From positions 10,967,501 to 11,031,500 of the forward strand of contig NC_083382.1 of NCBI RefSeq assembly GCF_031755915.1: a stretch of 64,000 nucleotides of DNA, written 5' to 3'. Below, piece after piece: positions 24,267 through 35,264 of the stretch (the first letter of the stretch is position 1; every line of letters starts with the position of its first letter). Below the pieces are notes generated by a model. The model made no database searches and was not told where the DNA came from. It saw only the letters and a list, made by a program, of their open reading frames with translations. Position numbers and translations under genes: made by a program. The DNA comes from Ziziphus jujuba. Taxonomy: Eukaryota; Streptophyta; Magnoliopsida; Rosales; Rhamnaceae.

Positions 24267-24297
<31 letters not shown>
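24206..24297. repeat. Compound (GA)n-(GT)n microsatellite in GIP copy A 5' region
   Basis: About 20 GA units (24206-24246) followed, after a short purine-rich link, by about 15 GT units (24267-24296). It is 260-350 bp upstream of the GIP start codon. The matching site of copy B has only a few GA units (35491-35503) and no GT tract, so the expansion happened after the duplication or was lost in copy B. Confidence 0.92.
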
Positions 24298-24300
<3 letters not shown>

Positions 24301-25530
24301 AATTTTATTTTATTTTTTTGGTAGTGTGGGGCTTTTTGGTTTTTTCAATTTTTTTAATTTTTACTTTTTTCTATTTGCATATGGTGGTGCAACTAGTTAC
24401 AGTCTTGCATGTGTTAAACTTGTAGACTCTGTCACCACCATGAAATTTTTTTAGTATATTTTCATGGGCCATGTGGATCTTAAATCTTTTACATAATTGT
24501 ATATTTGTATATGCATAGTTTTAAGTTATTTACAATGTTGAACTCTATGCTATGCAAAATGCATATTTTTGATTGAGCCATTTTAACTTTTGAATTTGTT
24601 TAACTTTTAATTCTTTAAAAATGCATTATGCTTGTCCTAATCTATAATTAATTATAATTAAAATTGCTGTTTTATTAATATTTTTGTGATAAATTTGTGT
24701 GATTTAATGTTTTTTTTTTATGTTGTTATATGCACTTTATACTCAAAAAAATAAATAAATGCATGGAACAAAAAAAAAAGCCGGCGGAGTTTATAAACTA
24801 TTATTTTACAGTAATTTTTTTAATTGTAAAATCATGATATGGCTACCATGCTAGCTTTTTAAAAAATTAATTAAATAAATGGTTTTACTGGAAAAAAAAT
24901 TGGCTTTGAGATTTTGAAACATTGGTTTTTTTTGTTTTTTTTTCGTGGGTATATTTAGACGAATATTGGATAGAATACAATGGTAATATTGATCTAATTG
25001 GTAAGTGCATATGACAATCAAAATCCAAATTGAATAAGTATACATTGCATATAACAAGTAAAAAAGGGAATAATTTTTTTATTTCAAAAAAATAAAAAAG
25101 GGAATAATTTTTGTATGCTTTTATAATTAATTTTTATTTTGCTGGACTTTTATAAATTAGTTGAATATATATATATATATATATATAATATATTTGGTTT
25201 GACGAATATACCCCATTTTCTTATTGACTTGACCTTTAGTACCTATTTTCATATGATCAAAAGGAAAAAAAAAATACATCTTTTCATAATCAGCGATATA
25301 CACATATATGCCAAATAAATGACTCCATCAAATAATGTGACAAAAACAAGATATGAAGAACTTCACATGCTATTTTCTTTTCTTTATGTTTTTTGTTTTT
25401 GTAAGATTCAAAGCAAAGTTATGCTTCCATTTATTCTATTTTTCCAAAATCCATTAATCAACTCTAGACACATCCAATTCATTTGTAAATTTAAATAAAT
25501 AAATAAATAACTCACAACACTTTTTTACTT

Positions 25531-25575
<45 letters not shown>

Positions 25576-27617
25576 TTTTTTGGGTAAAAACTTAGCTTTC
25601 TCTTTTGATATTGTTATTACTTTTATACGTGGATTGCCCTTAACTTTTAGAATAATAAATGTTACTTGAACCAAAGTTCTTGCTTTCCTAAAAGTATTAA
25701 AAAAAAAAAAGAAAAAAGAAAAAAAGGTGGAGTGGTGGAAGTGAGATTCCAAATTAATAAATATATTCTTATATTTAAAACCACATATGCAAAACTAATT
25801 TTTCAAACCTCATGTGTAATTCTGAATTTATTCGAAAAGATGGTGCATGTTGTTGCTGTATTATTTTCATTGTAGTTTCCAAACCTTTTTAGTGTATATG
25901 ACTTAATGTCCGACTCTTTTAATGTTGTAACTTCTTAATATAAACGACAATTAAACATGATGATATTCAATCTGTCTTTCATCTTCATTCCCATATTCAA
26001 ATTTTTCTTTGTTTCTGTCTCATCCACCGTTTCAAAAATAATGATAGAGAGCACAAAAAAATTTGCAAATAAAATAATGACTACTACATTCTTTTAATTA
26101 AAAATAAATAAATACCAAAATTCAAATATAAATAGACTTACAATTACATGAATGCATGTACATAAATAAATATCTGGGTGTATAATCCCTTATCTACATA
26201 TGAATCCGGGACATCATTTTCTCCATCCTTCATATTCAAACTTGTTTTTCTTTTTGTTTTTTATTTTTCTTTAACTTTTTTTTTTTTTTAAGAAAGAAGA
26301 TATTGTGTATCCAAACATATGAAATATGTTAAAACTTTAAATAATTAATTTTGGTGCTCTAAATTTGAGTCAAAATTTTGTTGATTTTGTTATGTACATC
26401 AATGATGTAAGAAAAACAACATTCATTACACACTAATTTCTCAATTAAGCTAGTTGCTCAAAAATACAATCATACTTGACACCAAGTCATAAGATAATAT
26501 AGAAAATGAGAAAACTAATGTGTCAAAACACTCACTTGTTATAATAAAAATCAATATCTTCCTTTGTCCCACTAGGCAGTGATACTTTTGAAATAATTTG
26601 CAAAGTAAAAAAACAAACGAATATATAAAATTCAATTGACTGTCTAAAATTCAGAATATAGAAGATAATTTTTAATATTTATCATTATATAATGAGAAGA
26701 TTGAAGTTTTTATATTATAAATTGAAAGATAAATATTAAATTTGTACATTTTTCCATTTTGAGACAAAAAGTTGTTTGGGGGGTATAACTAACTGTGTTT
26801 GGAAGCAAATCTCTGGTCCAATACCATTGGATTCTTGGCATCCTTAATCTCCAAAACAATGGTCCCATTCCCATCCATCCCTGTAACCCAAATCTCTTGG
26901 ATTCCATGGACAATAACAGCAAAATTAAAATAAAAAATGACTTAACTTTCCAAATTTAAAAATGTAAGCTTGCTCCTTAAACAAAGCTAATTAATTTATT
27001 CATTGTAAAACATTTTTTTTTTGGCACAATTATAATTAAATTTAATAATTATAATTTTGTGTTTCATTTTTTTTAAAATAGGAAAAAGGTAAATCATTAG
27101 TGATTATGGGGAAATAAATATAAAAAAGGAGTAATCATAGAGAATGATAAAAAATCTTACTTATATATATTATATTATATATATATATATATTATTTTGT
27201 AAAAAGAGAAGTTTTGTAAACCAAAAAAGACCAAGCAAAAAAGGTTGTGACAAATCAAGAATTAGCTTTTCAGGCACTCTCCTGATTCACAATGTCAACA
27301 AATGGAGTGAAAAACATCAAAGGGGGCCAACACAGCTATCTACAGACTTCATTCTTGAGCCCCCAGATTCCATACAAAAAGTGAGCCAACTTATTGACTC
27401 TCAACAAATCTCAGACAAATTAAAAATCATGACAAAAAGTTTAGAACAAACATTCAGGATTTTCTTCACCAAAACCCCTTGGCAAGCCTAAATGAATGGA
27501 AAATTTGGTAAAAAACATTAAATTTGTTGTTACATACACATAAAAAAACCGATGTTTTTCTTTAAAATGTTGGTTTTGATGCGGATCCATATGCAAATGG
27601 ACTGTATCATAGAACTA

Positions 27618-27653
<36 letters not shown>

Positions 27654-27699
27654 TATATATATGTGTGGGTTATTGTTGATTTGGCTTGATTTGGCCACT
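24298..27699. other. Spacer between GIP copy A and the hnRNP fragment
   Basis: AT-rich, with TA runs (25165-25187, 27618-27650), a CT run (25534-25572) and no coding frame of note. Blocks at about 25500-25760 and 25910-26680 match 35570-35710 and 37640-38760 in order, so this is the duplicated intergenic region of the GIP/hnRNP pair, with intervening unmatched stretches. The divergent promoters of the pair lie in it. Confidence 0.6.
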
Positions 27700-28867
27700 A
27701 TTTTTTTTTTTTTTTAATATGGGTTATTGTTGATTTGGTCTAAACATTCACCACACCCATGTCATCAATGCCAAACAGGTCTCCGCTCTCTCTGCTCCAC
27801 ATGTATATACATATACATATACATATGAAAGTGAATTTCAAATGATTTATTTTATTTTATAAAATTAAAGTACACATGATCATTTAATTATTATCATAAG
27901 TAGGGATTAGAATTTAAAATTTAAAAAATAATCAATGTAGATTTAATAACATATTCAAATATATTTATTTAAAAAAAAGTAAATTATATATATATATATT
28001 ATATTATATTATATTATATTAGTCCTCATATATAATAGATATGCTATAAATAAATAAAATGGTTCCTTAGTGGATAATTAAATATTTATCTTTAGGCTTG
28101 GTTGCTTGTATAGACAATTGAAGAATAATATGGATACTAGTTGTAGAATTATGACACATATTTGCTATTAAAAAATTTTATACTTGACATATAGTTTTAT
28201 ATTCCATTCATAGAACTGTGGTTATTATTATTCTTAATTTTTTTTGGTTGAGATCAAATAATACTTTTATGCAACTGTGTTTTTTTGTTTTCTTTTTTTT
28301 TGGGGTGCTTCTAGAAAAATATGGATAATGATGATAGAATTATAACATATATTTCCTATTAAAAGATTTTGTACTTATATATGTAGATTTATATTTCATT
28401 TAATTGTGTTTTTTTTTTTTTTTTTTTTTTTTTTTGGTTGAGATCAATGAATGCTATACTGCACAATTGTAAGGTATGGTTTAAATTAGGAAAATTTGTA
28501 GTAGGATCAAGCGCCGATGCAATTACTAAATCAATGTTGTTACCGATCTTAATTGGTACCTCTTGAAGTACACATTAAGATCCTACCTTTTCAGCGCTCA
28601 TGTTTTATCTCCACTGCGGTTCAGTGCTAATGTTGGTTTTTCTAATAGGCCAGAACTTGAAACAAATATTAGGTGTTCTTTGACCTTTAGCATATGGGGA
28701 TAACAAGACTAAGTAAACTCTGTTTGGTTTTGGTTTTTTGCATAAACTTTTCAGGCAGGTTGAGATCGAAAAGAGCCATGCCAAGATTTCAACCAGAGTA
28801 ACAGTAACTGAAGGTATGGTTGATGATTTCCTTGCTTTTAAGCATTTAATGTTTTGTAATTGTTACC
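27700..28867 (+). pseudogene. hnRNP-like RNA-binding protein gene fragment (inner copy)
   Basis: Partial copy of the intact gene at 39725-42087. It keeps the end of intron 2, a scrap of exon 3 (27741-27778, ending GTCATCAATGCCAAACAG then GT), intron 3 (with blocks such as the AATTGTAAGGTATG region and ACAAATATTAG), a shortened exon 4 (28759-28813, 55 nt against 100 nt), and the start of intron 4. About 130 nt of exon 3 and 45 nt of exon 4 are deleted. Exons 1-2 and 5-6 are absent, so neither RRM can form. Homology stops at about 28867, where the MITE begins. It is the truncated partner created by the tandem duplication. Confidence 0.88.
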
Positions 28868-28870
28868 TTA

Positions 28871-29295
28871 GAGCATCTCTAAAAAGCTTTTTAAAAATAA
28901 AAAACATCTTTCATATAATAAAGAATATTTTTAAACATAAAAAATAAAACTTTTAAAACTTTTTCAATAATATTTTTTATATCACATTTTTTATTTTTAT
29001 TTTATCATCGAACATTTATTGTTATGTATATTTTTTTTCTTTTTCTTTTTTATTTTTCAACAATAAATAATAATTAAAACATATTCATATAATATAGTGG
29101 TTTTGAAATTTAATAAGCATTAAATAATATTAATATCATATTGCATATAAAGAGTGTGTATTTGAGAGCCATGGAAAGCCAAATCCACTCTGTTTTATAA
29201 AAAATCAAAATACAGAGTAGATCGAAGATTATTTTAGAGATTGACTCTTTAAAATAAAGAATTTATATTGTATAAAAAATTCATTGGAGATGCTC
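28871..29295. mobile_element. Tourist-like (PIF/Harbinger-type) MITE, 425 bp
   Basis: The ends are inverted: GAGCATCTCTAA at the left and, on the other strand, GAGCATCTCCAA at the right. Both sides are flanked by TTA (28868-28870 and 29296-29298), the 3-bp target duplication typical of PIF/Harbinger elements. The interior is AT-rich, non-coding and about the right size for a MITE. It sits at the junction of the large tandem duplication. Confidence 0.85.
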
Positions 29296-29298
29296 TTA

Positions 29299-29837
29299 TA
29301 TTGATTATATTATATGAATATGATATGTATATATACAAACGAAGAAAGGAGTTTTGTCAATTTCAAGTTGCAAATAGACACCCATAATTGCTAAATCTAA
29401 CAAAATCTTGGAAGATGTTTCTGGTTGCAAGATCTAGGATGCATGCCCCATAACCCAAAAAAAAAAAAAAAAGATCGAAATCTTGTTGGATGTACAAAGA
29501 TGCTCCACCAATCTGGGGCACCATTCGTTCCATTTCTTCCACATTTCAGGATTACTTTAAAGTAATATTTTCTAAATTTATTAGCAACACAATAAACAAA
29601 AGGATCGTCGCATCAGCTCAAAGTTACTACTTATACTAGATTACCACATGAACTATGATCATATTATACTTGATATTGCTCTTTCAATGAAAGCACTTCT
29701 CTCAAAACTAAGCAAAAAGTGATGCGATCATATTATACTTGATATTGCTCTTTCAATGAAAGCACTTCTCTCAAAACTAAGCAAAAAGTGATGCGATCCA
29801 CACTAATCCTAATGCTAAAATGCAGTACATTACAAAC
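29299..29837 (-). other. Remnant of GIP copy B intron 7
   Basis: From about 29320 rightwards this matches copy A intron 7 from about 18055 (shared blocks AATTGCTAAATCTAACAA and TGGATGTACAAAGATGCTCC). The left end is the duplication breakpoint: exons 8-11 of GIP are missing here because the intron is fused to hnRNP-derived sequence and the MITE. Confidence 0.8.
29657..29794. repeat. 69-bp tandem duplication in GIP copy B intron 7
   Basis: Units 29657-29725 and 29726-29794, starting GATCATATTATACTTGATAT, look identical. They include the sequence corresponding to the end of copy A's own 144-bp repeat, but the unit and borders differ, so the two events were independent. Confidence 0.95.
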
Positions 29838-32800
29838 CTTGAGGAGTGTTCCTCGCTAGTATCTTCAATACGCCGAGATGTTTCAGACACAGTTGTAGAG
29901 CACTTGTCCCTCTCCTCACCGCTGGCATTACCAGTAATTACCTCAGAACTAACACTAAAGCTTCCAAAGCTCAACTTGGTCCTTTCAGATTCAGGGACAT
30001 GGATGTGGTTTGGTAAAATAACATGTTGACGTTGTGGAAGGTGTAATTCCTCCAGCTTCTTCTGCAGTTTTGCTTCTTCTGAATCAAGGACAGTTGAGAC
30101 TGGTTGTGACAGGGTAGTAGCATCAGCAGCAGCAGTTGGAATCTCAGATGCACCAGCTGTTCCAGGACCTTGTGGGGCAGAACTTGTAGGCTTTGATTTC
30201 CACTCCTTATTAGAACCAACTGTTGAAGACATAAATTACAAATATTTTACATAAAATCAATAAGCAAGTCATCAACCTAACATGGTAACCAATTACTGAG
30301 TAAAACACAAACGGATAGCTTCTAAACATACTTTTCTCAGCTTCGTTGTCATTGTATTTAATCTCATTATCTATTATACCCTGTTCAGGAAACCGAACTT
30401 CTCCATATAGGTTGATCATTAACATAACTTTTTGAATTCTTATTTTGTAGCGGAAGCAAGAAACAAGGAAAGAAATCAAATATATATATTTCCAACCACA
30501 AGCATACATTGCTAAAATGCAATGAAGCAAGAAAAGAAAATCAACTAAGAAATTGGGGCATAACAAGAAAGATAAAACTTTATTATTTAATGGACAAGTC
30601 ATGTCTAACTTTCAGAAGAATGGCACTTAATTGAATGGCACTTAATTGTCATAATCACAACCGAGTTTGAAACTTCCCAATGTAGACATGTCCTTCATTT
30701 TATCAAAAATCATCACCAACGGAACAAATAATATGCAATTATAGGACCAATACCTGAATGCTTTAAACAGATATGAAATAACTTCAGTATCCATTGAGAT
30801 CTAAAAGATAATGAATAAGTACATCATGACAAGTCCAGCAGACCTCTTAATGTTTCCTGCAAACCCCTCCCATGCTACAAAAATAATGAAATAAAAGATG
30901 AGATGTAATCAGCCAAAGTACCATCATTTTGACCGCAAATTATTTGTTGTGGCCAGCTGCTGTAATTTGATGATGGCAGACTAACTGAAAAACCACCATG
31001 AGTTGATATAGAAAAAGAGTATGACAACTCAGTGTGTTGAGATTTCCCAACTCCCTGGAAACTGTTTGGCATCATTCCTTGTGCAGACGAGCTACCAATC
31101 TCAGTAGCTGTTATATTAGTCATTGACAAAAGCAATCCTCATTTTATCAACGTCACCACATTTTTGACATAAAATGTAATATTTAAGAGGCTGAACAGAA
31201 GATAATTTGTTCTCAATATGGATGGTTGCATTTAGCTTACCGGGGAGACAATGGCTCCCTACTTCACGTTCAAGGCCTAGTGCAGCTGGAACTTGAGAAT
31301 CATTAGATGGCTCCAGGACAGGATCTGAAGATGAGAAACAGACCGCTAGTGAAGACGTTGGTGTTGGTGCAGGCTGCTCCCACGAGTCCTCAGTTCCAAC
31401 GGCAATTGGGTTCTTATTTGCATAACCAGGATTGAGTTTACTGCTTGAAATATCTTTGCCAGCATATGACAAACTTATCTCAGGATCACCACTTCCTGCT
31501 AATATATTGGAGGCATGCACAGTACTAGTGCTTCCAGAAGCTATATTGGTAGGACCATTGGCAATGACAGGTGCAGACCTGCAAAAAAAATTAATCATGT
31601 AACTTGTACCAACTGTCATCCTACAGGATATAAAAGACTCAAAAGGAAAAAGAGCAATTGATTTAAAAAATGTAGTCACCTTGTAACAGAACTTCTTTCT
31701 TTATTCTTATTCTCATAAGAGGTTGGCAAAGAAGCAAGATCCTTCTCTGCACCTTGATTGAGTCCATTCTCCTTTCCAGGACCTGAACTCCTGCCCCTAC
31801 CACCATCTGACAAGAGGAAATGCTGAAGAAAATTAAACTGCCTACCATTATGACTGACCCAATTACAAAATATAGTTCATCATGCTAGTATTTTCAAATA
31901 ATTAAACTTCAGAAGTTACATAAAGAACAGAGATAGTAGTAATTGTCATACAACCCCATAGAGGCCATAAGTTCCCCCACCACCGCAACCCGAACGCAAA
32001 AATAGTAGGAATAATGCCACTTGAGATAGCAGAAACTTGTTATAATTTTGTTATACTTGACAAAAACCAGACTAATAAGTCAGAGCAAAATTATGCATGG
32101 AGATGGCAAAAAACACAGTTAAAAGCAACACAATCAAATCAAAAACTTTCAATGGATGGAAAAGGAAAAGAACCACAGCAACAATAACCACAAAATAAGT
32201 TGTGTGTGAACTTTGTTGTGTACCATGAGATGTAAAGTGCGGTGACAAGGCCACCCTACCACCCCTACCCCCCCGTCCCTGCGTTCCAGATCTCCATCGC
32301 ACCTCTCCAGGCTGTTTGTTGCTCAGATTCTGCAAGCATTTACAAGAAAAAAAAAATGAGAACTCAAATAAACAAAAATAATAATGATAAGTATTAAAAA
32401 AAAAGAAAAAAAAAGAAAAAAAGAAAAAAAAGAAAGCAGATAAACGAAATGAAATGAAAATAACAATATTTGATTTAACTAAGTCTACATAAATAAAAAG
32501 TTGTGTGATCGAAGTATATTGACCTTTTTTTTCATTTTTATAGGAAGCTTTGTATTAATTATAAAATCAGGCAACATAGCAACAACAACATGCTACACCA
32601 ATCTAGCAAAACAAAACCCCATAAAAGGCACCTTTGCAGGGCAATGTATAACATCTTAAGAATAATGCATATGAAGTGAAAATACATATGCTAATCTTCA
32701 ATTTATGATCTTACCTTTTTTCTCCTTACATGTTTCCTTTTGACCCCATGGAATGTTTCTGTAAAACAACACATGAAATCCCATCTTGGTTAAATATTTG

Positions 32801-33254
32801 ATAGTGGATTCTGTAGAAGATTCATAGAATATTCTATTTCTCATAATATTTTAAAAATCAGCATTTTCACAACAACGGATAAACACAGATGCTTTATAAC
32901 ATGGAGAGGCTGTTAAATCTTGCACAAACAAATAACAGAAGACGTATAACTGCAACAGAAAGCTTTGCTAAGTTACAGTATGGAACTTAATGCTTAAACC
33001 ACTTTGAAAATCCAATAGCAACATAAATATTAGTTTGTAATAATTCTGAGACAAACTTGTAATAACATAAAGCAGGAAACCACGCATCAGAACAGGATTT
33101 TCAATGATATGCTTGAAACAACAATCAAAGAAGTTGTATTAACCAACTTTCAACATAAACCCTTATCCCTTTCACATGTGCCCTAACTATAATCAAGCTC
33201 CTCTCAACACTAAAAGTGGTATAGAAAATCTTGGAAGCCAAAGATTGAAAGCTA

Positions 33255-34170
33255 CTGGCGGAGGGCCCCCCGCCCCCATTTTAAATTTTTTTTTTTTAGA
33301 GTAGTTATATTCACACTACAAATTTTGATACATATACTACATTTTTAATTATTTTTAAATATTTTCAAAATATCATTTATTAAAAAGTCATAAATACTGT
33401 CAAGTATATAAATTGAATGAGAATAAATTGTTACCTACACTACAATAGAGTTTTAAAAAGAATTAATAATAAATCCTAAAAATGGACAGACAATGGAATT
33501 TAACGATCAAGATGAAAAAATTCGGCAAAACTAATTGGCAAATCATTCATTTCAATCCTAAAATTATAAGTATTCAGCTTTCCTTATTTATTTGCTTTCT
33601 CCGTTTTTTATTTTTGTTTAATTTCTATTTTATTTGTTATTTCAACCAATTATTTTTGTTGTATATATTCTAAAGTTGTTCAATATATGTACCTCAAACG
33701 GTTTGATCATGTCTGGATTTTGTATGCCAGAGAAAATAATTATTTGAATGGTTTATAAAGTCTTTCGCTATACATAGTTTGGACAAATTGAACATATCTT
33801 GGTTATGAATACTGTACTATTCTAGTCGTGTTCGGATTATATAATTAAGAAGAAAACTCAAAGATACATGAATTGTCTATTATATGTAATCCAAACAAAT
33901 TGTATCTATTCGAATTACATATGTCAAACTACATAATTATATCTAGGTTATGTAATCTGGATGGAATGAAACCGTTTGATCTATATAACAAGGATGAATT
34001 GTACAATCCGGGTTACATATATCAAACTATACAGTTATACGAGAGTTATATAATTCAAACATAAATATATTTGTCCAGATTATTTATACCAGACTAAAAT
34101 AAAAAAAAATAAAAAAATTTGAAAAAAAAGAAAAAGAAAGAAATATGTTTTGTAAATGAACTAATTCAAA
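33255..34170. other. Copy-B-specific segment in GIP copy B intron 1
   Basis: Homology with copy A intron 1 stops just after AGCTAC (about 33252), at a G/C-rich string (GGCGGAGGGCCCCCCGCCCCC), and resumes at about 34180. The intervening 0.9 kb is AT-rich with no clear ends or coding frame. It could be an inserted element or a replaced segment. Confidence 0.55.
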
Positions 34171-34321
34171 AGGGATTGTTAATGGCTCGACGAACCATTT
34201 TTGTTTGCATAACAAATGACTGACCTCTCAAACAAAAAAACGAAAAAGCCAAAACCATAAATGTCATCATAATCGGATGTGAAAAAATGCTTTTTAGCTG
34301 ATTAACAAACGGTTTAAAAAC

Positions 34322-34472
34322 AAAAATATCATTTGTTACTAAATGATAATTTAAATATTTATTATTAAAAATTTTATTTTTAAAACTTTTAAATATAAAA
34401 TAATAAAATTAAATATTTTAATTAAAATTCATCGGATAATTCTCATCAATAACGATAAATAGTAAAACTTAT
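34322..34472. mobile_element. 151-bp insertion with 9-bp target duplication in copy B
   Basis: Absent from the matching site of copy A (GGTTTAAGAAACAACCAGTCC). It is flanked by TTTAAAAAC at 34313-34321 and 34473-34481. A 9-bp duplication fits Mutator-type elements, but the terminal inverted repeats are weak, so only the insertion itself is well supported. Confidence 0.6.
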
Positions 34473-35264
34473 TTTAAAAACCACTAGTCCTAAATTTATG
34501 TTCTTTTCTTACCTCAGGCATCTGAACAATGCAATACGGGCCTGTTAAGTTCTTTTTTTATTTTTTACTTTTTATTTTTTCACTTTGACACGAGAGAGCA
34601 ATGAATATAAAATCATACAAATGAACCCGAGCTAAAGCAGTAAGATTAGAGTAAACTGAAAACCCCTTCTTAGAGGTAATTTCAAGTCATGTCAGATCAC
34701 ATGAAGTTCAGTATAGCAAAAGCACTCTGAAACACCCGAGGATGATTCCTGAAAACCTACTAAGTCTCAGCTGCCGAAGAATGATGCCAACGGCAAGGTT
34801 TCACTAACGTAAAGATGGCATCAGAAAGAAAATTTATGGGAAAAAAAAAAAAAAAAAGTATGAATACAGTGAAGACCAATCATAGCAAACCAAAACCGCT
34901 AAACTGAAATTTCCACCTCATATAAAAACAAAACCGAAACGAAAATAAAATCAAAACCCATAATAAAACAAACCCAAAAAAAGGGACCCAAAAACATCAA
35001 ATCCGAGACATGGGTCACAGAGAAACATTTAAAACACGATCAGGATCAAACCACCACCCATAAAGTAGAAGAAGAACAAAAACCAGAGGAAAGCAATATA
35101 CCCTGTAAGAGAAGCTTCTGGGCTGTCTCGTTGGGATCCATGGAACATTCTTTTAGCAATGCATAGATTTTCTCTTCACTATGATTTCCTGTGATCTCCT
35201 TAATGGCCTGGATCGTTTTTCTCACACTGTTTGGGATTGAAACACTAAACCCACTAGTACTCAT

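Larger units (their letters stand above)
29838..35264 (-). pseudogene. Truncated GBF-interacting protein 1-like gene (GIP copy B)
   Basis: Seven exons match copy A exons 1-7: 35264-35102, 32758-32715, 32329-32224, 31806-31680, 31578 to about 31193, 31107-30922 and 30219-29838. Each is open, with indels only in multiples of three. The DUF1296 domain is intact (VSIPNSVRKTIQAIKEIT). Two lesions matter. Exons 8-11 are missing, so the last donor (CAAG|GTTTGT) has no partner and read-through adds 18 residues before a stop. The exon 5 donor, CTACTG|GTCAGG in copy A, reads CTTCTG|TTCAGC here and has lost its GT. The GT one base earlier would shift the frame. A short N-terminal product is conceivable, but a pseudogene is the simpler reading. 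Intron 1 carries insertions absent from copy A. Confidence 0.85.
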
